Positions 1-9,846 of a DNA stretch of 64,000 nt are shown one piece after another. This DNA comes from Neoarius graeffei. Its lineage: Eukaryota > Chordata > Actinopteri > Siluriformes > Ariidae. The stretch covers positions 7,667,793 to 7,731,792 of the forward strand of contig NC_083570.1 in assembly GCF_027579695.1 (NCBI RefSeq). Direction: 5' to 3'. The stretch's first letter is position 1. Every line of letters starts with the position of its first letter. The translations under genes and the position numbers were made by a program. The notes beneath the pieces are model-generated. The model searched no databases and had not been told where the DNA came from. It saw only the letters and a program-made list of their open reading frames with translations.

Positions 1-1667
1 GCTGCATGTGGTCCTTGAATTGGATGAAATTGGTCCTGGAAAGTCCTCGAAAGGTCCTTGAATTTGATGTTAACTAAGGTGTGGGAACCCTGCTGCCTGC
101 ACACAGTACTAGTATTAATAGTTGCTTTTCTTACATGAAAGCTGGGGCATTTATATTATATTTTAAGGTAACTTCATGTTGTGCTGTGAGGTTCTATGCA
201 CTTTATCTTTTGAACCAACAGGTGCATTTGGATAAGTAAAGCCTATTTTTCTGCATTTTTGTAGTCCTGGTAATCTTTTATATTGGTAAAGTTGTTTATA
301 GGACCATTTCTCAGTGTCTTTGTTTTTTTAATCAATAGTTTTTCAGTAATAACTTAATATTTAACATATCACTCAATTTTAATCACAAAAAGAGAAAATC
401 GCAACAATTTCTCGCAACTTTCACTTCCTCCCGCAATGTAATCGCAACAAAAACCTAAAAACACCGCAACTTTCATCGCAATTTTTTGGAAAACCCCCCA
501 CAACATCAGACATTTTAGCCCGCAACAATCACAGAAAAGGCCCGCGGAATCCTGGGGGGACTGGATAAATGTGCCTTACGCGATTTCATTGGAAATTCCT
601 TGAAACCTACAAGTTTTCACATGATTACAGACTAGTTGACCTATATATCTCTCATTTTTGCTACACATTCTTATCATGGTTAAAAAAATTAAAAAAAAAA
701 CTATGAAATCAGGAGAGTTGAGGCTTTTCTTTGATTCGAGATAACTGTGAACGCATCCGCTTCTGAACTGGAGGGCCAAATTATTAGCTGCATTGAAGGG
801 AATGGCTTAGATCTCTCCAGATGCCGTGGACAGGGTTATGACGGCGCAGCGAACATGAGCGGAATTTATTCTGGTGTTCAAGCGAGAATAGCGGAGCAGG
901 AGCCCCTTGCTTTGTACGTGCACTGTGCGGCTCATTGTCTGAATTTGGTACTGAATGATTCTGTCAAAACTATCCCAGAGATTAGACAGTTTCATGATGT
1001 GGTTGCCAACAGTGTTAAGAGATGGGCATTACTTGGCGACTTATTGAGCCCAGAGAGCAGGGACATAACCTTGAAACACCTCTTCCCAACCCGCTGGTCC
1101 TCCCGCTACGATGCGCTTGTTGCGTTAAAGTACAGATATGGAGACGTCATTAAAGCTCTCACTTACAAACGAGAAAACGAATGAATGAGATGAGGCAGAT
1201 GCACTTAAACAGGCCATTACTAAATTTCAGTTCATATTTTTAATCAGCCTTCAGACAAAGATTTTGGAGTGAACTAATGCCATCTCAAAGTTACTGCAGG
1301 AGAAGACCACTGATCTCCTCAAAGCGTCTGCATTATTGCAGAATGCTGTACGAACTCTACAGGAGTACAGGGACAGTTACGTCCTTTACCTCATGAAAAA
1401 ATGACCATCTTTGTTTTTGTAACATTTCAGTTAAAGCCCATTCCTGACAATACCTATGTACTGCGTTTTGCGCAAATTGCAGTTCTTCTGCAGATTCTGC
1501 TCGTACTATAGTATCAGCATACAATAAAACACACAGTTTTAAGAAAACGTCTACATCATTGTCACTTAAATGAGTCCAGACACACTGGACACATGAACTG
1601 GTTCTGTGTTTGAAGGAGCGATAGAGAGAGAGAGAGAGAGGAGGAACACAAACACAGCGAGATCATG
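1..1667. repeat. Left arm of a 1.7-kb inverted repeat (partner 33527-35186)
   Basis: Read on the opposite strand, this segment matches 33527-35186 almost base for base. It contains the tail of a DNA element, a hAT transposase fragment and a TRIM first-exon remnant, in the same order in both arms. Homology stops at the bases catg (1664-1667 and 33527-33530). The arms are about 32 kb apart. The outer end may continue left of the window. Confidence 0.85.
735..1400 (+). pseudogene. hAT-family transposase fragment (ZMYM/DUF4371-like), frameshifted
   Basis: The first open stretch (about 747-1184) contains the blocks RGQGYDGAANMSG and HCAAHCLNLVL and a PTRWSSRYDAL block. These are typical of the catalytic region of hAT transposases related to vertebrate ZMYM1-like proteins. 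The frame breaks at 1184. The continuation (about 1195-1400, with TKILE and KLLQEKTTDLLKA) is in another frame and carries an extra TGA where the inverted copy has a Cys codon. No start codon or N-terminal BED/zinc finger region is visible. The inverted copy at 33847-34500 has the same 1184 frame break, so the element was already dead when duplicated. It is a relic with no expected activity. Confidence 0.75.
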
Positions 1668-1790
1668 AACACTCCTCTATTAACCATTTCATCTCCCTTC
1701 AGTGCAGAAATATAACCCATGTAGCCGCACTGATTAGCATTAATTTCATGAGATTTTATGAAAGTTGAAATCAGTTGATTCTTCATCACT
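1562..1790 (-). pseudogene. TRIM promoter and first-exon remnant, RING cut short
   Basis: On the minus strand this matches the 5' region of the intact TRIM gene (about 9040-9310): the same upstream block, the TC-rich tract, then RING codons reading QFMCPVCLDS before a stop. About 120 nt, including the start codon, is missing between two accag motifs (compare 9172 and 9287), consistent with a microhomology deletion. The RING continues for only a few codons before the sequence joins the hAT remnant. It cannot encode a working RING domain. Confidence 0.7.
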
Positions 1791-2282
1791 TGGTGTCTTC
1801 AATCCTGAAACATCTTTTAAGTGTTGTGAGAAGGAACGGAAACCTTATAAAATGGTAAATTCTTTACTGTGCCAACTTCTTCTGAAACATGTTGCAAGCA
1901 TCAAAAGTGAAATACCTGTTTATAAAAAAAAAATCATGAAGTAAAATATTAAATAGTGTGCTGTTGTTTTGTTCTGAGTGTGATACAGGTCAATGATTAT
2001 TTACAACTCACTGTTTTCAGTTTTGATTTCAACTTCTACATACTGTCCAAACGATTTCTGATTTGGGATTGTCAACTTCGCTGCTTCAGTTCGTGATCGG
2101 ATTTAAACTTTTAATTCAATATTTGTCTTCCTCAAAAGGATTTTGTTCGAACTTATTACATGTTTTGTGTCACGCTGAAGACTATTTGTCATCATTCAGG
2201 ATTGTAATCTGGTCAGACGAGTTCGTGAACATTTCAACCGCCACCTGACTGTAACGGGCGTGGCAGAGAACATATTTACAAA
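1791..2282. other. No recognisable gene
   Basis: AT-rich single-copy-looking sequence between the TRIM remnant and the LTR-like repeat. A 61-codon open frame (2063-2248) has no recognisable motif. Possibly old intron sequence of the decayed TRIM copy. Confidence 0.4.
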
Positions 2283-3493
2283 GAGGCAGACAGCTAGGGG
2301 TAAGCAACTATAAAACACAAATGTCCTTTCAAAATAAAGCAAATAATGATGAAAAGATTACGCAAATTAACTGACTGTCGGGAATGGGTCGCAGAGGAGT
2401 GTCAGTAACAGCGCTGAAAACATGATTTCGGAGCAGCCTCCAAACATGGCCAATCCTGACTACAGTCCCCAAGAGTCACAGTGCCTTCTATCACCTGACT
2501 TATAATTACATCACCTGTCTCCCATGCATCAGTGATCACCTCGCCTATATACACTCAGCTCTCACAGACTGCCAGTGCGAAGTATTGTTTAGTGTTCTGT
2601 GCCCAGCTTTACCGAGCCGTTTGATTTCTGCCTGATTTCCTGTATTGACCAGTGTTCACGTTTAGTCTCGACTTTGTCTTACTGTTTTCCCTATGTTGCT
2701 CAGTTTGCCATTCGACTGACCTCTGCCTGTTCCTGACTATGATTCTCACTCTTCGTATTTGCCTCAGCCTGCAGTTTGCGACACCCCCATTCTCTCCTGC
2801 GCTTCCATCCGTAAGTGCCTGCTGTCAGTAATGGCGTTGGGAGCGACAGCTTGAAACAGACTACAAACATGGCTTCTCAAAACTACAACTCCCAAGAACC
2901 ACAGCGCCCTCTATCACCTGCTTATTAATTACACCTGTCTCTCGTTTGAGTCATCAGCCCGGTTACTTAAGCCTCTCTCACATTCTCCTGAGTTGCAAAG
3001 TATTGTTCAGTGTTCACTCCTGTCGTACCGAGCTGTTTACCTTCTGCCTGCTTTCTAGTTATTTCCACCCCTGTTCTCGTTTTCTCTACCTCGTTCTCTC
3101 ATCCTGCCTACCTTGCTCTGTTTGCTGATCAACCCACCCTTGCCTGTATTTTCACTACATTTCTCGTCCTGTGATTTGGCTTTGTTCCCAGTTTGCTTCT
3201 CCCACTCTCCCCTGCACATACATCCGTAAGTGCCTGTGTAGCACCGCTATCAATTCCCTGATACTCGAGAAGCTACTGGACCAGTTCTAGGTTCTATTAG
3301 AGTGGGGTAGACAAGTGAGAGTTAGACCAGAAACCAGGGATTGCAAATGGAAATCCTGGCACGTTACTGAATATAAAACAGAACATACAGAAATGAAAAC
3401 ATACTGTCTCAAATTCCTGCAGGCAATAGAGAGTACCAACTCACTCTTCTCACACAAAGTTGTTTCACTGAAATGAAGTGTAATTCAGTTATA
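2283..3493 (+). repeat. Dimeric LTR-like repeat, direct copy at 55689-56911
   Basis: The segment repeats in the same orientation at 55689-56911 with scattered differences. Internally it has two related units of roughly 430 bp, starting near 2400 and 2825. Each begins with TGTCAGTAA, contains an ACAAACATGGC block followed by a CCAAGA..CACAG..CCTCTATCACCTG block, and then runs into pyrimidine-rich sequence. That resembles a tandem pair of diverged LTRs or a compound repeat. No coding capacity is seen. Confidence 0.6.
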
Positions 3494-4352
3494 GCCAGGT
3501 CCGGATATTCAGAATTCTGTAACCCTGTAGGCATTTTTTGGGAAAAGTTGTTATACAGCATTTTTAGAAAATTCAATGTCTTCTACATACAAATCCACCA
3601 TATAACATTGAAATCAGGTCCCCAGTTTTTTGTAATTCTTGGTTAAAAATAGATGTCGTCTTCCCAGGCTGGAAATTAATGGCAGATAGGGTAAAATTTT
3701 AAACTTTTATATATCACCATAAAACTTTACCAGTTTCTTGCTTACATTAGTACAAACACTTTTTGGATTACAAGTTCTCTGAAATATAAGTTTACATATG
3801 CAAATGAGGCCTGACATACTGGAATATTAGGTGCATAATCCAAAACTGATGAAGATCAAGTGAAACTTAAAAACTAGTGTATAATTTTGTTGATACAAAC
3901 CATAAACATGTCCTATGTTGTTTTGTTAAATTTGAACATTGTTTTTTTCATGATTAAATTAAGAAATATTAAATTGGGGTGAGCCTGATCAATTTAAAGT
4001 GGGACGAATTAAACAAATAAATTTCCTTGCGATCAATGGACTTCTGTTAAATGGCATTTTTTGAGTATGCTTGCAAAACTGACCATCCCCAGGACATCTT
4101 GTGTCTTAATGTCATTCCAATCAAACATTATTCATGAAAATTGTTTTTTGAGCCCTTGAAGTAAATTTTATGGGCTGTCGATTTTTTGTAAGCACATGTT
4201 CAGATTGATGTTTTATGCAAACATAATATAACCAAACAAAAAGCTGAATAAGTAAATATGCCCTAAAGTATGCATTGTTGAAAATGTGAGCTTTACATGC
4301 AATTTATGTGCAAATTTCAAGCCATTAATGTGTTTGGACCACATCTGAATCA
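3494..4352. other. AT-rich gene-free stretch upstream of the PIN-like ORF
   Basis: No gene or clear repeat is recognised. It is probably intron or 5' part of the element that carries the following ORF: a cag at 4350-4352, directly before the open frame, could be a splice acceptor. No terminal inverted repeat was found by eye. Confidence 0.35.
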
Positions 4353-5495
4353 GTGAGCTTAATTGACATTCGCCAAATAGAAATCTCGACATTCCAAACG
4401 GAGCAAAATTCCAACAGATTGATGTATTGTTTGATCACTACCAAACACATTCAATCAAATCTGGAACACGGAAGTGCCTTGGTGGCAATCCGAAGACCTG
4501 TTGAAAGCACAGATTTGCCTCTTCCTGTAAAGTGGGAAAACTTCATTGCTCATCAGGACAACAAGGCTGACCTTGCTCAATTCCTGTCGCAACAGCTGAT
4601 TCTGAGAGCACCAGTCAACAAAACCATAGTGACAGCAGGTGGCTTTAGTGATGAAGAGGGTGTCGAAGCATCCAGTGCAACACTGAACACCAACTGCATG
4701 GAAGCTAAGCATGAGGAAGCAGACACCAGAATTGTTCTCCATTGCATAACGAGCAAGGCATCAACCATTGTTGTTTCAGCAAGAGACACTGACATCTTGA
4801 TCCTACTGATTGCCCACTTCCACATGATGCCATGCAAAAAGCTCTGGATGAAAGCAGGTAGATCAAAGGAAAGAAAATACTTCCCAATTCACGCTACTGT
4901 GAAACAATTGAAGATGGAACCACAGGTTCTGAAGCTGCTTCCAGCTTTCCATGCACTGACTAGAAGTGATTCAACTTCATACATTGCAGGGCACACAAAA
5001 AAGTCATATTGGGATGTGTTTGTGCAGCACCATCATCTCTTAAAGGGACTTGGTGAAGGTCCAGAGCTTAGTGAACACACCATTCAGAATGTAGAACAGT
5101 TTGTCTGCAAACTGTATGGTGCAATGGATGCTGACCACATCAATGATGTCAGAGCAAGCATGCTTGTAAGGGGCATGACAATAGAAAGGCTGCCACCAAC
5201 TAGAGATGCACTGTACTTCCATATTCAGCGCTCTCACTTTCAAGCTTTAGTCTGGAACCAAGCTAACTTGCAGAAGCCAGTTCTCCCACCCCCTGAGACC
5301 ATGGGGTGGAAAATGGAGGAAAACTTGCTTGTTCCTCAGCTCATGTCACTGCCACCAGTTCCAGAGGTTTGTGAGGAGTTCATCTCCTGTGCCTGCTCCA
5401 CGGGATGCAAGACAGGCCGATGTGGATGCAAGCCTAACCCATGTACTGCATCTTGCAAATGCAGAATGTCAAATAGTACTTGCATGAATCAATAG
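4353..5495 (+). CDS. Uncharacterised PIN/FEN-like protein with C-terminal cysteine-rich tail (probable last exon)
   Basis: An open frame of 380 codons without stops. Residues about 115-150 carry HEEADTRIVLHC and later ARDTDILILLIAH; the acidic residues and spacing recall a PIN-like/FEN nuclease fold. A block LLPAFHALTRSDSTSYIAG follows near residue 195. The last 40 residues are cysteine-rich (CxCxxxCxxxxCxC pattern), resembling a tesmin/TSO1-type CXC motif. The frame has no ATG at its left edge; the cag before 4353 fits a splice acceptor, so this is probably the last exon of a longer gene (first internal Met at codon 24). Similar proteins are common in fish, molluscs and cnidarians, often in repetitive settings, but no biochemical role is established as far as I know. 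It may belong to an undescribed mobile element. The frame is intact; expression is unknown. Confidence 0.6.
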   Translation: MSLIDIRQIEISTFQTEQNSNRLMYCLITTKHIQSNLEHGSALVAIRRPVESTDLPLPVKWENFIAHQDNKADLAQFLSQQLILRAPVNKTIVTAGGFSDEEGVEASSATLNTNCMEAKHEEADTRIVLHCITSKASTIVVSARDTDILILLIAHFHMMPCKKLWMKAGRSKERKYFPIHATVKQLKMEPQVLKLLPAFHALTRSDSTSYIAGHTKKSYWDVFVQHHHLLKGLGEGPELSEHTIQNVEQFVCKLYGAMDADHINDVRASMLVRGMTIERLPPTRDALYFHIQRSHFQALVWNQANLQKPVLPPPETMGWKMEENLLVPQLMSLPPVPEVCEEFISCACSTGCKTGRCGCKPNPCTASCKCRMSNSTCMNQ

Positions 5496-5879
5496 CTTTT
5501 GTTATGTCAGTAGGTGACACTACAGTGTCTTTTTGTTTATTGTTGAAAACTGTCCAAGGGCTGGAATAGATTGAATAGGCCAATAGGCTATGTTTACAAT
5601 CAAATGTTCACGTTTATAATATTACTGTTCTTGTCATGCACATAGTTTTCATGGATATAGGTTTTCATTATCAACATCTTTGAAAACCTGTGGATGTATA
5701 GTTTAGTTTTATTGAGCAATGGTTAAACTACAGTAAATGCATTATAAAGTTTTGCCAGCCATGTTTATTTTATTTTTATTTTTTTTTTTATTTTTGCTTT
5801 TTTTGTTGTCCCCCCCCCCCCCCCGCAAAAAAAAAAACCTCAGGGTAATACATAAAGCTACTGCCATATTGACCATTTG
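5496..5879. other. 3' flank of the PIN-like ORF with a T-rich and C-run tract
   Basis: AT-rich sequence ending in a T-rich run, an uninterrupted run of about 14 C and an A run (5760-5840). No gene seen. The homopolymers may be prone to assembly error. Confidence 0.5.
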
Positions 5880-6245
5880 AGTCTCAGTTCATGCACTTAT
5901 CAATTTGGTGCAAATCCGTCCACCCGTTTAAAAGTTATCGTGCAAGCAAAAAAATCAGCCATATTGACAGTCGGCCATCTTGATAGCATTGGCCTCCAAA
6001 ATTTAATCAGTTAATGTACCTATTATAGAGTGTTAACACACAAGATTTGGTGCAAATCTGTCAACCCGTTCCAAAGTTATTGCGCAAACAAAAAGTCGGC
6101 CATCTTGAAAGAGTTGGTCTCCAAAATTTTGTCAGTTCATGTATCTATTACAGAGTATTAGCACACAAGATTTGGTGCAAATCCATCCATCCATTCCAAA
6201 GTTATTGCGCAAACACGAAATACAAAGGCGGCCATGTTTGTTTTA
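5880..6245 (+). repeat. Minisatellite, about 3 diverged units of ~120 bp
   Basis: Three consecutive units share TTTGGTGCAAATC, AAAGTTATYGYGCAA and GGCCATCTTGA/GGCCATGTTTG blocks. The GCCATNTTG motif resembles a YY1 site. No coding content is supported. Confidence 0.7.
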
Positions 6246-6682
6246 TCGTTTACGGCTAAACCGTAACTTTTAGAGAATGTTATATGGCAGAAATGGATTC
6301 AGCACCCAAAAATCATATAGAAACAACACTTGAATTACTTTTCCTCAAAAATGCCTACACCTTCTTATTTAAAGTGCTGATGACACGTTTTTGACATCTT
6401 TGGCGATGTTTTATAACATAAAAAGTAATTCCCGATGATCCATATATTAATTCACAAAGGCGCCTATTTTACAAGTTATGATAAAAAACGCGGCTATTTG
6501 GGCAAATTTGACGGGGCTGCAGCACCCAGGAGACAAAAGAGGAGGAGGGGCTATATGACGTCAGCGAAAGAACCTTCCTCCTCACTTATCAGTTTGTTGT
6601 TGATGCGAGAGGTGTTCAGTTTATCATTATTAGTATTATTATACATTATTATACATTATTATAATATATATATATAGTTATT

Positions 6683-7069
6683 ATGCCTTCGCGTTGTGTT
6701 GCCGGCTTTTGCTCCAAAACCCACAAGGATGGGGTAAGTTTATTCAAGTTTCCCAGAGATCCCGAGCTGCATGCGAAGTGGGTGAAGCAAGTCAGGCGCA
6801 CTCATGACAAGTGGGAGCCCTCACCAACATCTGTCCTGTGCTCTGAACACTTCGATTTGGATTGTTTTGACACCCTTCCCAGCTTAAAGGAATCTCTTGG
6901 GTGTTCAGTTCAGCACAAACGTGTGTTATTACCATCAGCAGTGCCTACAGTATTCCGGAGGGGGTCTACTAGTAGCTATGCCGGATCCAGCAGTTGCCTG
7001 GGACAAGGCGACTCCTCCAAAGACAGTCCTCCTGTCAGAACATGTGTTGAGAAACGACATAAGATAAAG
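6683..7069 (+). CDS. THAP-domain first exon of the Kolobok-like element
   Basis: ATG at 6683 opens a 129-codon exon ending at an AAG|GTACGT donor (7069/7070). The N-terminus is a THAP zinc finger: CVAGFCSKTHKDG with the first two cysteines, then FKFPRDPELHAKWVKQV, then LCSEHFDLDCF supplying the last Cys and His. THAP domains bind DNA and form the N-terminus of Kolobok and P transposases and of several cellular proteins. A serine-rich linker follows. A TATA-like AT run and a GACGTCA motif lie just upstream (about 6555-6680). The downstream exons with the catalytic core are missing here, so the exon is probably stranded. Confidence 0.75.
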
Positions 7070-7608
7070 GTACGTAGAGCTATAGAGTGCTCCGACATGA
7101 TGCTAAAAATAGTAACCATGCGGTCTGCGCGGCCATCTTGGAAGTGACTCGCTCCAGAGCGCTCATAGAGTACACATCATAGAGTACACATTCATGATAA
7201 TCATAAATGTAATCATAAAGTCGGCGTGATATCAGTCATGTATTTGCTTGTGAAAGCTTGTTTCTCAAAGCAAACACTGAGGGAAAGCTAACTTAGCCAG
7301 ACAAGTAGGCTACAGATTGTCATTTGCTTATGCTGATGTAGGTTATCAAATATTTTGCTTCATTCAAGGATAAAACTAAGAAGCCATAAACTAGAAGACG
7401 TGCCTGCCAATATTATCCTAAATGTATCACGGATCAGGCATAGTCGTAAGCTTATTATGTTAGCCGTTTGCATGCTCCATTAGGAACTATGTACTCAGTG
7501 TAGCATACGGCTTACATGATATAAGCAGTGTTTACACATGCAAGACAACAATACACAATATTAAAATATTGATTCCGTAACATTTTGAACAAATACAGGT
7601 TGACCTAC

Positions 7609-7847
7609 CAGTCCTTGTTATCCAACCTTGTGGTGTTCAATGCTGGGCTGTCTGCCTGTCCGCTGTCCATCTCGGGGTCGGAGTCGCTCTCAGATTGCAC
7701 AGTAACAGGTTCAAACCTGTACGGTTGGATGCATCCGTGTTCATCATCACTTGATTCTTCCGATCTATCCCACTCACAACACAATTCTAGACTCCCAGAA
7801 GAAGAAGAGCAAGAGAGTTCACCGGTGTTTTCATGCGCCATTTCCAT
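7609..7847 (-). CDS. P2X7 C-terminal-domain-like first exon
   Basis: On the minus strand, ATG at 7847 opens an acidic, serine-rich exon. It contains IQPYRFEP and ends RLDNKDW at a TG|GTAGGT donor. YxFEP followed by RLxNxxW is how the fish single-domain proteins related to the P2X7 receptor C-terminal zinc-binding (P2RX7_C) domain begin; the CxCGxC part would be in the next exon, which is not present. These proteins are repetitive in fish and lack the receptor channel part. The exon faces the THAP exon within one element, suggesting a second gene of the same transposon. Confidence 0.65.
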
Positions 7848-8065
7848 TGAGTAGACAGCCAGTGAACCGCAGCGTGTTCTTCTGCTGACATCACAACATG
7901 GCCGCGAGCCACGGACCCAGTTTTCTTGCGCTGTGCAATTAAAAGTTGGATATTCGCGTAACAACAGCTTCTTTTCACGTAATTATAACAGAAATCTAAC
8001 ATGTTTGCCATGTTGTATAGTTTATTTAAGAAACTGCATAGAGTCATGTTCGTGTCATCAGCCCT

Positions 8066-9255
8066 TTAATGTGTGTGTGCTTGGTCACAATATGTGAACT
8101 AGTAGTTCCAATCCTGAAAGGACGCCAAATCACTTGGAATGGGAGCGTCCCTAAAAGAAGCTCAAGTTAATAAATCTCCTCAGCTGTGAGCTGTGTTTAT
8201 TCTGGATAGATCTCCTGTTGATGATCTCACTTTGTCTTTCCCTTTGATTTTAATGATATTTCTAGTGGATGGGGTTTGAACCCTGCACTGACTGGGATTA
8301 GATAAAGTCTTGTGTTAACACTATGAGCAGATTTCTTTCTTCTGCCTTTCAGAAGATTCATTTCAGTCTGTTAACCATGTTAAAATGCCCCAAAGGTAAA
8401 ATGACCCGTGTCAGTGTGGGTTTCCTCCTGGTTCTCCAGTGTTCTCCTACTTCTCAAAGACACATCTAATGACTGATTGAGGCGACTCAGGATCTCTGAT
8501 CTCAAACTTATTCATCTACCAAATTAATTTCCATCTCAACAATCTGTTCATGAGAAAGAATTCTTCATCGACCCAGAATAATGTTCTTGATAAAACATGA
8601 TGTCAGGAATAAAACAGGATGAGGCATGCTGCTCCAGGAAACTAATCTGTGATGAGGTGGTGGGATGTGACCCAACACAAAGTGGATTAGTTTCCATTAA
8701 CAGCACGTTATGAAGGGTTCAGGCACTCGTGAAGGCTGGAGCGCTCATACTGATTGAAATGGAGATTATGTTTAATAAAGATCCACTTTTGTGATTTCTA
8801 TTAGCAATAAACAATGCAAAATCAATAAAATACGGTTTCCTTCCTGACAGCTGCGTCCTCCTCACTTTTAAAATGGCTCCAACATCCTTTAGGGATGAAG
8901 ATCAGTTTAAAGATGTCACGAGGAAAAAGCTGTTCAAGTGAAACAATTTTAATTTATCAACAAGGCTGAAAGTTGTGCTTGAGGTGTCAGTAGGTGGAAA
9001 AGTCCAGAAAATTAAGATCCATTCTGTGAGTATTTCATGAAATTAATCCTAATCAGTGCAGCTACATGGGTTATATTTCTGCACTGAAGGGAGATGAAAT
9101 GGTTAATAGAGGAGTGTTCATGGTCTCTCTGTGTTTGTGCTCCTCCTCTTCCTCTACTGCTTTCACACACAGAACCAGGAAGTAACTCCTCATTTCAGAG
9201 AAAACAAACTGATCTCTCTCTCTCTCTCTCTCTCTCTCGTTGTGAGTTCAGGAAA
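8066..9255 (+). promoter_or_regulatory. Upstream region and 5' UTR of the TRIM gene
   Basis: No gene is seen. The part from about 9040 to 9240 matches the TRIM remnant at 1600-1790 and includes a (TC)n tract at 9215-9240 just before the start codon. An open frame extends upstream to 9094 in phase, but the RING-proximal ATG at 9256 gives the usual TRIM N-terminus, so I chose that start. No convincing TATA box was identified. Confidence 0.45.
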
Positions 9256-9846
9256 ATGGCCGAGGCCAGTATTTCAGTAGCTCAGGACCAGTTCATGTGT
9301 CCAGTGTGTCTGGATCTCCTGAAGGATCCGGTGGCTATCCCCTGTGGTCACAGTTTCTGTAAGGTGTGTATTAATGGCTGCTGGAATCAGGAGGATCAGA
9401 AGGGCGTCTACAGCTGTCCTCAGTGCAGAGACACTTTCACGACAAGGCCTGTTCTACGCAGAAACAACATGCTGGATGAAGTGGTGGAGAAACTGAAGAA
9501 GACTGAAGTCCAAGCTGCTTCTCCTGCTCACTGTTACGCTGGACCTGGAGATGTGGAGTGTGATTTCTGCACCGGGAGAAAACACAAAGCTGTCAAGTCC
9601 TGTCTGATGTGTTTGGCTTCTTATTGTGAAATTCATCTGAAACCTCACTATGAAGTTTCTTCATGGAAAAAACACACATTAATTGAAGCCTCAGAAAAAC
9701 TCCAAGAGAAGATCTGCTCTGAACATGATGAAGTGCTGAAGATCTACTGTCGTACTGATCAAATATGTATTTGCTCTTTGTGCATGTTGGATAAACATAA
9801 AGACCATGACGCTGTTTCAGTTGCAGCAGAAAGAGCTGAGAAACAG
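9256..9846 (+). CDS. TRIM exon 1: RING and two B-boxes
   Basis: Starts MAEASISVAQDQF. The RING zinc ligands are visible in CPVCLDLL, CGHSFCKVC and CPQCRD (residues about 15-60). B-box 1 begins CDFCTGRKHKAVKSC near residue 98, and B-box 2 runs from CSEHDE to DKHKDHD near residues 152-185. Ends ..EKQ at donor GTGAGA, phase 0. Confidence 0.9.

Larger units (their letters stand above)
6373..8065 (+). mobile_element. TTAA-flanked Kolobok-like DNA transposon with two truncated genes
   Basis: The ends are inverted: AGTGCTGATGACACG at 6373 and AGGGCTGATGACACG read inward from 8065. Each end is flanked by TTAA (6369-6372 and 8066-8069). A TTAA target duplication plus a THAP-domain gene is the signature of the Kolobok superfamily (established knowledge); piggyBac also uses TTAA but lacks THAP. 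The left half carries a THAP first exon on the plus strand and the right half a P2X7-C-like first exon on the minus strand. Both end at good splice donors pointing into the middle, where no further exons are found. The copy therefore looks internally deleted. Confidence 0.75.

Noticed and set aside
4353-4355. Apparent start codon of the 380-codon frame
   Set aside because: It is GTG, not ATG; in an animal gene an upstream exon and splice acceptor are far more likely, so no start is claimed.
7605-7964. Idea that the minus-strand frame encodes a P2X7 ion channel
   Set aside because: Only the leader of the intracellular C-terminal-like domain is present; there are no membrane segments or extracellular domain.
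9094-9255. Upstream in-frame extension of TRIM exon 1
   Set aside because: It reads through a (TC)n leader and lacks TRIM similarity; the ATG at 9256 gives the standard N-terminus.
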